Below are positions 50,846-61,351 of a DNA stretch of 64,000 nt, piece by piece (positions within the stretch are counted from its first letter, which is position 1; each line of letters begins with the position of its first letter). A program made the position numbers and the translations under genes. Below the pieces are notes generated by a model, which was not told the DNA's origin, ran no database searches, and saw only the letters and a program-made list of their open reading frames with translations. Source of the stretch: Desulfobulbaceae bacterium DB1 (lineage in GTDB: Bacteria > Desulfobacterota > Desulfobulbia > Desulfobulbales > SURF-16); the NCBI GenBank assembly GCA_001914235.1, contig MQUF01000008.1:1-64000 (forward strand), given 5' to 3'.

Positions 50846-51964
50846 TCAACTCCGGTAATTGTTTTCAGATATTCGCCGTTTTCCCTCTGATTTCTTTCCT
50901 AAATAATCGATCAATTTCCGGTGCCCGGCCGGAAAGGCAAACTGGTCCAGTTCCTCAAATAAAACCCATCGGTTCTCTTGGGCGGCATGGATTGCCGGTT
51001 CTGTTTCGTCCTTTTCCGCTGTTTCGCAGAAAAAGGCATGCAAAATAACACGGTAATGCATGTAAACGTGCCTGACGCGGGTTATTTCTTCGGCGTGCCG
51101 TATGCGCAGCCCCGTTTCTTCCTGAAATTCGCGGATAACGGCCTGTTCGGCTGATTCGCCTGTCTTGAGTCTTCCTCCGGGAAACTCCCAGAGATTGGCC
51201 CACACATCGTTTTCCCGCCGTTTTTGAATCAACACTTTTCCGTTTCTGCGCAGGATGCCGGTGGCCATTTCAATAACAATGCTTTGTTTTCCGGCGGGAA
51301 GAACCGGGCGTTTGTCCACCAGATCAAGCTTTTTCGCCTGACAGCAGTCTGCAATCGGACAGGCGGCGCAAAGGGGTTGCGCGGGCAGGCATACCAGGGC
51401 GCCGAGTTCCATGAGGCCCTGGTTGAAATATCGGGCCTGGCCCGAGGGGAGCATTTTTTCCGCCTGGCGCCGGATAAAGGTTTGGTTGGCAGCTGTTTTG
51501 ACCGGGGAGTCGAGATTGAAAATTCGCGCAAATATCCTTTCGACATTGGCGTCAACCACCGGGTAGTCCCGGTTAAAGGCGATACTCATAACAGCGCCGG
51601 CCGTGTAAGGACCGATACCCGGCAGGGCGATGAGTTTCTTGTAGCTGTCCGGAAGAAAGTTGCCTTCATGGGAAAGCAAAACCGCTGCCCGCAGGATATT
51701 TCTTGCCCGTGCATAGTAGCCCAAGCCTTCCCACAGTTTCAGAATCTCATCATCCTTGGCCTCGGCCAGGCTGCAGATATCGGGGAAACGGTCAATCCAG
51801 CGGTTGAAATAGGGGATGACGCGTTCCATCTGGGTCTGCTGCAGCATGATTTCGGAAATCCAGACATGATAGGGATTGTACGTTTGCCGCCAAGGCAGGG
51901 GGCGCTGGTTTTCGGCAAACCAGGCGAGAAGCGGCGGGGGAAGCTTTTGGTCAATGGCCGTCAT
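50846..51964 (-). CDS. mutY: A/G-specific adenine glycosylase
   Basis: The 372-residue enzyme shows the catalytic glutamate region in SEIMLQQTQ, the helix-hairpin-helix LPGIGPYTAGAV, the catalytic Asp in VVDANVERI, and a C-x6-C-x2-C-x5-C iron-sulfur motif (CLPAQPLCAACPIADC). The C-terminal NUDIX-like domain is at about 235-350, with GGRLKTGESAEQAVIREFQEETGL spanning the Nudix box. It removes adenine opposite 8-oxoguanine. The Nudix box looks complete, whereas many MutY C-domains keep the fold only. The gene follows trmJ on the same strand after six bases, in the leuB-trmJ-mutY unit. Confidence 0.95.
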   Translation of the reverse strand: MTAIDQKLPPPLLAWFAENQRPLPWRQTYNPYHVWISEIMLQQTQMERVIPYFNRWIDRFPDICSLAEAKDDEILKLWEGLGYYARARNILRAAVLLSHEGNFLPDSYKKLIALPGIGPYTAGAVMSIAFNRDYPVVDANVERIFARIFNLDSPVKTAANQTFIRRQAEKMLPSGQARYFNQGLMELGALVCLPAQPLCAACPIADCCQAKKLDLVDKRPVLPAGKQSIVIEMATGILRRNGKVLIQKRRENDVWANLWEFPGGRLKTGESAEQAVIREFQEETGLRIRHAEEITRVRHVYMHYRVILHAFFCETAEKDETEPAIHAAQENRWVLFEELDQFAFPAGHRKLIDYLGKKSEGKRRISENNYRS

Positions 51965-51970
51965 GGCACG

Positions 51971-54119
<2,149 letters not shown>

Positions 54120-55955
54120 ATGTCTGAAAACAACGAACAGCACAAAATACTCAACTCCCGGTTTCTCCGCGCCATTCCCCACAGCCCCGGCGTTTATCTC
54201 ATGAAAAACAAGGCCGGCAAGGTGATTTATGTCGGCAAGGCACGGGATCTGCGTAAACGTCTCGCCTCCTATGCTCGTTTTCAGGGCGTGGAACACGGCA
54301 AGACCGCGGTTCTGGTCAGTCGCATTGCCGGGCTGGAAACGATTCTCACCCTGTCGGAAAAAGAGGCACTCATCCTTGAGGCCTCGCTGATAAAAAAACA
54401 TCGCCCTAAATATAACGTCATCCTGCGGGACGACAAGAATTATCCGTTTATCAAGGTCACGGTCAATGAAACCTGGCCGCGTCTTGTCATGACCCGGCGC
54501 AGATCACGGGACAAGGCGCGTTACTTCGGTCCATTCAGTTCGATCGGGGCGATGTGGGCGACCATCCGGCTGCTGCATTCCTTATTTCCGCTCAGACGCT
54601 GCAAGGGGAGCGAGGTCGGGATGCGATCGCGCCCCTGCCTGAATTATCAAATGAAAAACTGTCTCGGCCCTTGCATGGGCAAGGCGGACCCGGAACTTTA
54701 CCGTGATATGGTGCGTGATGTGATCATGGTGCTTGAGGGGAAAAACAGGGAATTGACGCACAAGCTGAAAGAGAAAATGAACGACGCCGTTGTTTCACTC
54801 CGCTTCGAGGACGCGGCAATGTACCGCGATCAGCTTGCCGCCCTTGCCGAAACACTGGAAAAACAGATTGTCGACGCCGAAAGCGGTCTTGAACTTGATG
54901 TTTTCGGCTATGAACGCAAGGGCGCATCCGTGGCCGTGGCGATTCTCTCCGTGCGCCAGGGACGGGTGCTTGGCCGGCAGGTTTTTTATCTTGCGGAGCC
55001 TGTCGGCGAGGAGAGGGAGGTGCTGGCGGAAATCATCCGGCGTTATTACATGGAGGTGGATTTCATCGCCCGGGAACTCCTTTTCCCTTTTTTGCCGGAA
55101 GACAGGGATCTGCTTGGCGAATGGCTTTCGGAAAGGAGGAACGGACCTGTTCATCTCCGGGTTCCGCAACGGGGGGACAAGCTGCGTCTGGTGGAAATGG
55201 CCCGGGCCAATGCGGCCCAAATTTTTTCCGAGCGTGATAAAAAGGAAAAAACATGGACGGCCCTGGCTGATCAGCTGGTCAAATGGCTTCATCTCAACAG
55301 GTCGCCGGAACGCATCGAGTGTCTCGACATATCAAACATCAGCGGCAAACAGGCGGTCGGCTCACTTGTCTCTTTTCACCAGGGAGAAAAATATGGGGCC
55401 GGATACCGGCGCTACCGGATACAAAGCGGCGATGAACCGGATGATTACCGGATGATGGCGGAAGTCATCGGCCGCAGGCTGGAAAAGGGGTTGGCGGAAG
55501 ATTCCCTGCCGGATCTCTTCATGGTGGACGGCGGCAAAGGGCAGCTCAATATTGCCGTCAACCTGGTGAAAAATTACGGACTTGATGACAGAATCGAACT
55601 GGTGGGCATTGCCAAGGACAAAGACGGCGAGGGCGAAAAACTGTATCGTCCGGGGCGAAAGAACGCCATCATGCTGCCCCGCCATGCACCGCTGCTTCTT
55701 TTTCTCATGCGGATTCGGGATGAAGCACACCGCTTCGGCATCACCTTTCACCGACAATTGCGGCACAAGGAATCCTTTACCTCGGCAATCGATGCCGTTC
55801 CCGGCATCGGGCCGGCGACAAAAAAGAAGCTGTTGACCACCTTCGGCAGCCTGGCCGGGGTCAAAAAAGCCTCGGTGGAGGAACTTGCCCAAGTACCGGG
55901 TGTCGGCCCGGCGCTTGCCCGCGCTATTTACGATTTTTGTGAAAAGGAGGGGTGA
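54120..55955 (+). CDS. uvrC: Excinuclease ABC subunit C
   Basis: The 611-residue protein has the GIY-YIG nuclease start PHSPGVYLMKNKAGKVIYVGKARDLRKRL, a UVR motif (MNDAVVSLRFEDAAMYRDQLAAL, about 210-232), the RNase H-like endonuclease domain with ECLDISNISGKQAVGS and MVDGGKGQLN, and a C-terminal helix-hairpin-helix pair (VPGIGPATKKKLL, VPGVGPALARAI). It makes both incisions in nucleotide excision repair with UvrAB. The ATG at 54120 is preferred; a TTG four codons upstream is possible. The ribosome site is weak. Confidence 0.97.
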   Translation: MSENNEQHKILNSRFLRAIPHSPGVYLMKNKAGKVIYVGKARDLRKRLASYARFQGVEHGKTAVLVSRIAGLETILTLSEKEALILEASLIKKHRPKYNVILRDDKNYPFIKVTVNETWPRLVMTRRRSRDKARYFGPFSSIGAMWATIRLLHSLFPLRRCKGSEVGMRSRPCLNYQMKNCLGPCMGKADPELYRDMVRDVIMVLEGKNRELTHKLKEKMNDAVVSLRFEDAAMYRDQLAALAETLEKQIVDAESGLELDVFGYERKGASVAVAILSVRQGRVLGRQVFYLAEPVGEEREVLAEIIRRYYMEVDFIARELLFPFLPEDRDLLGEWLSERRNGPVHLRVPQRGDKLRLVEMARANAAQIFSERDKKEKTWTALADQLVKWLHLNRSPERIECLDISNISGKQAVGSLVSFHQGEKYGAGYRRYRIQSGDEPDDYRMMAEVIGRRLEKGLAEDSLPDLFMVDGGKGQLNIAVNLVKNYGLDDRIELVGIAKDKDGEGEKLYRPGRKNAIMLPRHAPLLLFLMRIRDEAHRFGITFHRQLRHKESFTSAIDAVPGIGPATKKKLLTTFGSLAGVKKASVEELAQVPGVGPALARAIYDFCEKEG

Positions 55956-56074
55956 GTCGAAATGCCATATTGTTGTTGCTTTTTGGCCGGCAAATCACTA
56001 TGTTTTGATTTTCTTTTTTCCGTATATGTCAGGTATGGGTCTTTTTAATATATTTTTATGGGGAAGCGTGCATT

Positions 56075-56917
56075 ATGTGGGAATACACAGATAAAGTCAA
56101 AGAGCATTTCTTGAACCCGCGCAACGTCGGCGAGGTGGAAAATCCCGACGGCGTCGGCGAGGTCGGATCGTTGGCCTGCGGCGATGCGTTGAAACTCACC
56201 TTTAAGCTCGACGCGAAAAAAGAACGGATAGCCGAGGCCAAATTCAAAACCTTCGGCTGTGCCAGCGCCATTGCCTCCTCTTCCGCCTTGACGGAAATGA
56301 TCAAGGGACTGACTTTGGAAGAGGCATCAAAAGTGACCAACGAGGATATCGCGGATTTCCTCGGCAGTCTGCCCAAGGAAAAAATGCACTGTTCGGTGAT
56401 GGGCCGTGAAGCTCTTGAAGCGGCCATTGCCAACTATCGCGGCGTCGCACTTCCCATGGCGGAAGGCGAGGTTGTTTGTGAGTGCTTCGGGGTGACTGAT
56501 CTTGAAATCAAACGGGCCATCGAGGAAAGCCATCTGCGCACGGTGGAGGAGGTAACCAATTTCACCAAGGCGGGGGGCGGTTGCGGTAAATGCGAGGGTC
56601 GTATTCAGGAGTTGCTCGACGAGGTACGGAAAACCGGCAAGCCGCGGATTATCCCCATGAGCGGCCCACCACGGATGACCAATATCCAGAAGATCAAAAT
56701 GATTGAAGATGTGTTTGAAAGGGAGGTGCGGCCCACCTTGAAAAAGGATGGAGGCGACATTGAGCTCATCGATGTGGACGGCGATTTTGTCATTGTTTCT
56801 CTGCGTGGTTCCTGTGTGAGCTGCGCCAAATCTCAGACCACCTTGAAGGAATATGTTGAGAAGAAACTCAGGGAACAGGTGCTTGACACCCTTATCGTCG
56901 AGGAGAGCAAGGCATGA
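56075..56917 (+). CDS. nifU: NifU-type Fe-S cluster scaffold protein
   Basis: The 280-residue protein has all three NifU parts. The IscU-like domain (1-125) has GSLACGD, TFGCASAIASSSALTEM and MHCSVMG. The central [2Fe-2S] BFD-like domain (about 130-185) has VCECFGVTD and GGGCGKCEGRI. The C-terminal Nfu domain (about 210-280) has RPTLKKDGGDIELIDVDGDFVIVSLRGSCVSCAKS. It receives sulfur from NifS and assembles clusters for transfer. Full-length NifU with NifS serves as the housekeeping system in many anaerobes lacking isc; no nitrogenase gene is near. Its stop overlaps the nifS ATG. Confidence 0.96.
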   Translation: MWEYTDKVKEHFLNPRNVGEVENPDGVGEVGSLACGDALKLTFKLDAKKERIAEAKFKTFGCASAIASSSALTEMIKGLTLEEASKVTNEDIADFLGSLPKEKMHCSVMGREALEAAIANYRGVALPMAEGEVVCECFGVTDLEIKRAIEESHLRTVEEVTNFTKAGGGCGKCEGRIQELLDEVRKTGKPRIIPMSGPPRMTNIQKIKMIEDVFEREVRPTLKKDGGDIELIDVDGDFVIVSLRGSCVSCAKSQTTLKEYVEKKLREQVLDTLIVEESKA

Positions 56918-58095
56918 GCGCATCGGAAAAAGTAATTTACATGGACAACAACGCCACCACCATGGTCGCACCTGAAGTACTCGAAGCCATGATGCCCTAT
57001 TTTTCCACCCTGTACGGCAACCCTTCGAGCATGCATACCTTTGGCGGCCAGGTGGGAAAATCGGTCAGAAAAGCCCGGGAGCAGGTTGCCGCAATCATAA
57101 ACGCCGATTCCGATGAAATCATTTTCACCAGCTGCGGCACGGAAAGCGACTCCACGGCTATTCTTTCCGCTCTTCAGGCCCAGCCGGAAAAAAGACATAT
57201 CGTCACAACCAGGGTGGAGCATCCGGCGGTGAAGAATCTATGCCGCAGCCTTGATTCGCTCACCGGTCATAAACACAAGGTCACGGAACTTCCGGTGGAA
57301 AGCGACGGCACCATTGATCTGAATCGGTATGAAAACAGCCTGACCGACGAGACGGCCATTGTCAGCGTCATGTGGGCGAACAATGAAACCGGTGTCATCT
57401 TCCCCATTGAGGAGATGGCGAAAATCGCCAAGGGACGGGGCATTCTTTTCCATACCGATGCCGTCCAGGCGGTGGGCAAAATCCCCATTGATGTCAAACA
57501 GGTGCCGGTTGATTTTCTTTCCATTTCCGGTCACAAGCTGCATGCTCCCAAGGGCGTGGGCGTCCTTTACGTGAGGAAAAGAACCCCCTTTGTGCCCTAT
57601 CTCATCGGCGGCCACCAGGAGCACGGGCGCAGGGGCGGCACCGAAAATGTCGCTTCCATCATCGGGCTGGGCAAGGCCTGCGAGCTGGCACGCCGCCATA
57701 TCAACAAAGAAAATACCACGGTAAAGGCCTTGCGGGACAAACTGGAAAACGGTTTGCTGGCCAAAATACCCAATTCGATTTTGAACGGTCATAAAACAGA
57801 GCGATTGCCCAATACCAGCAACGTCAGCTTCGAATATGTGGAGGGCGAGGCGATCCTGCTGCACATGGACAGATTCGGCATCTGCGCGTCCTCGGGTTCG
57901 GCCTGCACCTCCGGTTCGCTGGAGCCTTCGCACGTGCTGCGGGCCATGGGTGTTCCTTTTACCGCGGCCCATGGATCGATTCGCTTCAGCCTCAGCGTTT
58001 ATAATACGGAGGATGAGGTGGATTTCATCCTGGAAAAGATGCCGGGAATCATAGCGAATCTGCGGGCGATGTCGCCGTTCTGGCAAAACAGATAG
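56914..58095 (+). CDS. nifS: Cysteine desulfurase, NifS type
   Basis: The 393-residue PLP enzyme begins IYMDNNATTMVAPEVLEAM. It shows CGTESDSTAI, EHPAVKN, the PLP Asp region WANNETGVIFPIEEM, the lysine in SISGHKLHAPKGVGVLYVR, HGRRGGTENVASIIGLG and the sulfur-carrying cysteine in CASSGSACTSGSLEPSHVL. The last block is the short active-site loop of NifS/IscS class I enzymes. It takes sulfur from cysteine for NifU. The start overlaps the nifU stop (ATGA). thyX follows after about 100 bases. Confidence 0.97.
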   Translation: MSASEKVIYMDNNATTMVAPEVLEAMMPYFSTLYGNPSSMHTFGGQVGKSVRKAREQVAAIINADSDEIIFTSCGTESDSTAILSALQAQPEKRHIVTTRVEHPAVKNLCRSLDSLTGHKHKVTELPVESDGTIDLNRYENSLTDETAIVSVMWANNETGVIFPIEEMAKIAKGRGILFHTDAVQAVGKIPIDVKQVPVDFLSISGHKLHAPKGVGVLYVRKRTPFVPYLIGGHQEHGRRGGTENVASIIGLGKACELARRHINKENTTVKALRDKLENGLLAKIPNSILNGHKTERLPNTSNVSFEYVEGEAILLHMDRFGICASSGSACTSGSLEPSHVLRAMGVPFTAAHGSIRFSLSVYNTEDEVDFILEKMPGIIANLRAMSPFWQNR

Positions 58096-58198
58096 CACGA
58101 GTTTGAAAGAAAAGAAGATGCAGTCATTCTGATTCCGACTCCCGGCTGATACCGCTGGACAGTTACGAAAAATCATGAAATAGAGGTGTTTGTCATCC

Positions 58199-59152
58199 AT
58201 GCAGGTCATTTCTCCTTCCTATGAAATTTTAAGCGATCTCGACCAACAGGGCCTGGCCGTCCGTATTGAGATGTGCGGCCGTCTCTGTTATAAAAGCGAG
58301 GATAAAATTACCGCGGATTCAGCGCCTCCTTTTATTCGTAAAATATTAAAGCACGGGCATAACTCTGTTGCGGAAATGGCTGTTTTGACGGTAAAAGTCG
58401 AAGTCGATCAGGACTCGCTTATTGCACAGCTTTTTGCGGTGCTGCCCAAGTATCTGCAGATCGACAGGCCGGAGAAAAAAACGCTTGTCGTCACCGGGTC
58501 GGTCCGGGCATACCGCGAGCTTTTTCAGAACAGCGGCAACCTGAAAATAGTCAAGGGGATTACCCAGCATCTGGCCGGGCGACATCCCCTCTTTTTCGAG
58601 GATATCCTGCCGAAACGCGGCCTGCTCCCCCAGGAAGGCGTGCTTGTGGAGAAGATCCCGCTCCACGATGTTGATGACCTGCCCGCCGATCTTTTTGTCA
58701 AACACAGGTACATTGCCGTTAAATTTATTGTCAACCGCGCGGTAACCCATGAAATGGTGCGGCACCGTCCCTGCGGATTTCTCCAGGAGAGCCAGCGATA
58801 CTGTCGTTACAGTGACAGCAAATTCGGCAACCAGGTGACGTTTATCAAACCTCTTTTTTATGAAGAAGGCAGCGAGGAGTACAGGATTTGGCAATCCGCC
58901 ATGAAAGAAACCGAACGCCTCTATATTCAGCTTCTTGAAACATCCACCCCGCAGGCGGCGCGCACGGTGCTGCCCAACTCCTGCAAGACGGAACTGATTG
59001 TCTACGCCAACCTTTTGCAGTGGTTGCATATGTTCAAGTTGCGGACATCAAAAGGGGCCGATCCCTCCATGCGCGAGGTGATGGTGCCGCTGCTTGAAGA
59101 TTTCAAAAAACTTTTTCCCTCTGTTTTTGGACATCTGTCTCCGGAAAAATAA
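58199..59152 (+). CDS. thyX: Flavin-dependent thymidylate synthase
   Basis: The 317-residue protein has the ThyX motif RHR-x7-S (RHRPCGFLQESQRY, residues about 190-203) and a typical late segment ARTVLPNSCKTELIVYANLLQWLHMFKLR. It methylates dUMP to dTMP using methylenetetrahydrofolate, FAD and NADPH, replacing ThyA. This is longer than many ThyX (about 220-260 residues) because of an insertion around residues 95-165. Methylene-THF supply links it to fhs downstream. The ATG at 58199 has GAGGTG ten bases upstream; a TTG at 58190 is an alternative. Confidence 0.93.
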   Translation: MQVISPSYEILSDLDQQGLAVRIEMCGRLCYKSEDKITADSAPPFIRKILKHGHNSVAEMAVLTVKVEVDQDSLIAQLFAVLPKYLQIDRPEKKTLVVTGSVRAYRELFQNSGNLKIVKGITQHLAGRHPLFFEDILPKRGLLPQEGVLVEKIPLHDVDDLPADLFVKHRYIAVKFIVNRAVTHEMVRHRPCGFLQESQRYCRYSDSKFGNQVTFIKPLFYEEGSEEYRIWQSAMKETERLYIQLLETSTPQAARTVLPNSCKTELIVYANLLQWLHMFKLRTSKGADPSMREVMVPLLEDFKKLFPSVFGHLSPEK

Positions 59153-59294
59153 GTAATTTTGCCGATTGTTTTGTTGGTGGGAATGGGGTAAGAAAAATAG
59201 ATTTTTTTTCATCCATTGCCGGATACCTGCGCCCGGATTTCATATCCTGGTCCATCGGTCGTCACGAAACATTCTTCCGTCATGACCACCTGTA

Positions 59295-59322
59295 TTGAAA
59301 GAATACGGTGTCTCGATATTTT
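59295..59322 (+). promoter_or_regulatory. Candidate sigma70 promoter of fhs
   Basis: TTGAAA (59295-59300), 16 bases, TATTTT (59317-59322). It leaves a leader of about 90 bases before the fhs ATG. No riboswitch fold was recognised in that leader. Confidence 0.35.
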
Positions 59323-59420
59323 TCGTCAAAGTACGCAAGGACAGTTTTTAGGAAGCAATTGATGCTGAAAACAACAATTCGACATACTTCATTTAATAAC
59401 GATTTAAGAAGGAGGAAGTA

Positions 59421-61184
59421 ATGGTTCTTGATCCGACCAAACATGCAGATTGGGAAATTGCCGAAGATGCTGAGAAAAACATGAAAACAGTTTATGAGCT
59501 CGCTGAGAAGCTCGGACTGGAAAAGGAAGAGCTGTTACCGCACGGTCATTATGTGGCCAAGCTTGATTACCGTAAAATTCTTGATCGTCTGAAAGATCGT
59601 CCGGACGGCAAATATGTGGACGTGACCGCCATTTCACCAACTCCTCTCGGGGAAGGGAAGAGCACCTGTGCCATGGGTCTGGTGCAGGGACTCGGCAAAA
59701 GAAACAAAAGCGTTGTCGGCGCCATCCGCCAGCCATCCGGCGGACCTACCATGAACATCAAGGGCAGCGCCGCCGGCGGCGGTCTGGCCCAGTGTATTCC
59801 CCTGACGCCTTTTTCCCTGGGGCTTACCGGCGATATCAACGCCATCATGAATGCCCATAATCTCGGCATGGTTGCCCTGACTTCCCGTATGCAGCATGAG
59901 GCAAATTATACGGATGAGCAACTGGCCAAGAGAAATCTTCGCCGTCTCGATATTCATCCGAAAAAGGTTGAATTCGGCTGGATTATCGACTTCTGCGCCC
60001 AGGCGCTGCGCAATATCACCATCGGTCTCGGCGGTAAAATGGACGGCTATACCATGCAGTCCAAATTCGCCATTGCCGTCAGTTCCGAGATCATGGCCAT
60101 TTTGTCTGTGGCCAGGGACCTGAAGGACATGCGCGAGCGGATCGGCAGGATCGTCGTCGCCTATGATCGCCAGGATCGGCCCGTCACCACCACTGATCTC
60201 GATGTGGCCGGCGCCATGACCGCCTGGATGGTCGAGGCCTTGAATCCCAATATGTTGCAGACGATTGAAGGCCAGCCGGTCATCGTTCATGCCGGACCTT
60301 TCGCCAATATCGCCATCGGCCAGTCTTCGGTCATCGCCGATCGGGTTGCCCTGAAGCTTGCCGATTATAATGTGACTGAAAGTGGTTTCGGCGCGGATAT
60401 CGGTTTTGAGAAGTTCTGGAATCTCAAGTGCCGCTACAGCGGGCTCAAGCCGAACTGCGCCGTTGTCGTCGCCACTATCCGGGCCCTCAAGTGCCATGGC
60501 GGCGCGCCGATTCCGGTGCCGGGCAAGCCCATGCCGGAAGAGTACAAGAAAGAGAATGTCGGCTGGGTCGAAGAAGGGTGCAAGAATCTTCTGCACCATA
60601 TCGAAACGGTCAAGAAGGCCGGCATCAATCCCGTGGTCTGTATTAACGCCTTCTATACCGACTCCGACAACGAGATCAAAGCGGTTCGTCGGCTCTGTGA
60701 AGCGGCAGGTGCCCGTGTTGCCCTTTCCCGTCATTGGGAGCATGGCGGCGACGGAGCTCTGGAATTCGCCGATGCGGTTGTCGACGCGTGCGAGGAGCCC
60801 AATGACTTCAAGTTCCTCTACGAGTTGGACACCCCGTTGGAGAAGCGTATCGAGCTTATTGCCAAAGAGGTGTACGGTGCGGACGGGGTCAGCTACAGCG
60901 CCGATGCCCAGGCCAAACTGAAGCGGATGGCTGCTGATCCGGAGATGAAGGAAATGGGCACCTGTATGGTCAAGACCCATCTTTCCCTGTCCCACGATCC
61001 CAAACTCAAAGGGGTGCCCAAGGGTTGGACCCTGCCGATTCAGGATATCCTCACCTATAAAGGCGCGGGCTTTGTCGTTCCGGTTGCCGGGGCAATCAGC
61101 CTGATGCCGGGCACCGCATCGGATCCGGCTTATCGTCGCATCGACGTTGATGTCAACACCGGAAAAGTGAAAGGCGTCTTCTAA
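59421..61184 (+). CDS. fhs: Formate-tetrahydrofolate ligase
   Basis: The 587-residue enzyme shows the P-loop [10 protein letters not shown] (about 73-82), [33 protein letters not shown], and the late GKPMPEEY and TGDIMTMPG-like [18 protein letters not shown]. It activates formate with ATP to 10-formyl-THF, the first methyl-branch step of the Wood-Ljungdahl pathway and an entry to purine and thymidylate folates. AGGAGG gives a strong ribosome site, and a strong terminator follows, so it is a single-gene unit. No other Wood-Ljungdahl gene is in the window. Confidence 0.97.
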   Translation: MVLDPTKHADWEIAEDAEKNMKTVYELAEKLGLEKEELLPHGHYVAKLDYRKILDRLKDRPDGKYVDVTAISPTPLGEGKSTCAMGLVQGLGKRNKSVVGAIRQPSGGPTMNIKGSAAGGGLAQCIPLTPFSLGLTGDINAIMNAHNLGMVALTSRMQHEANYTDEQLAKRNLRRLDIHPKKVEFGWIIDFCAQALRNITIGLGGKMDGYTMQSKFAIAVSSEIMAILSVARDLKDMRERIGRIVVAYDRQDRPVTTTDLDVAGAMTAWMVEALNPNMLQTIEGQPVIVHAGPFANIAIGQSSVIADRVALKLADYNVTESGFGADIGFEKFWNLKCRYSGLKPNCAVVVATIRALKCHGGAPIPVPGKPMPEEYKKENVGWVEEGCKNLLHHIETVKKAGINPVVCINAFYTDSDNEIKAVRRLCEAAGARVALSRHWEHGGDGALEFADAVVDACEEPNDFKFLYELDTPLEKRIELIAKEVYGADGVSYSADAQAKLKRMAADPEMKEMGTCMVKTHLSLSHDPKLKGVPKGWTLPIQDILTYKGAGFVVPVAGAISLMPGTASDPAYRRIDVDVNTGKVKGVF

Positions 61185-61210
61185 AAAATCACCTTTTTCA
61201 TCTTTTCTTC

Positions 61211-61258
61211 AAAGGCGATACCGAAAAGAGCGTGGCTCTTTGGTGTCGCCTTTTTTAT
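61211..61258 (+). terminator. Rho-independent terminator of fhs
   Basis: AAAGGCGATACC with AAAGAGC pairs with GCTCTTTGGTGTCGCCTTT, giving a stem of about 18 bp with one mismatch or bulge and a GTG loop, followed by TTTTTTATTTT. It begins 26 bases after the fhs stop. Confidence 0.9.
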
Positions 61259-61351
61259 TTTCCGGACGGAAAGCTGAAAAAGTTGAGTTCCCATCTATAA
61301 TGGACTAATATAAAAAAATTCTCAAACCATTGAATACACTTTTTTTATCCT

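Noticed and set aside
59153-59420. A folate or other riboswitch upstream of fhs
   Set aside because: No conserved riboswitch core could be recognised; only a plausible -35/-10 pair remains.
59634-60995. A 453-codon open frame on the minus strand opposite fhs
   Set aside because: fhs is unambiguous on the plus strand; the antisense frame is a composition effect.
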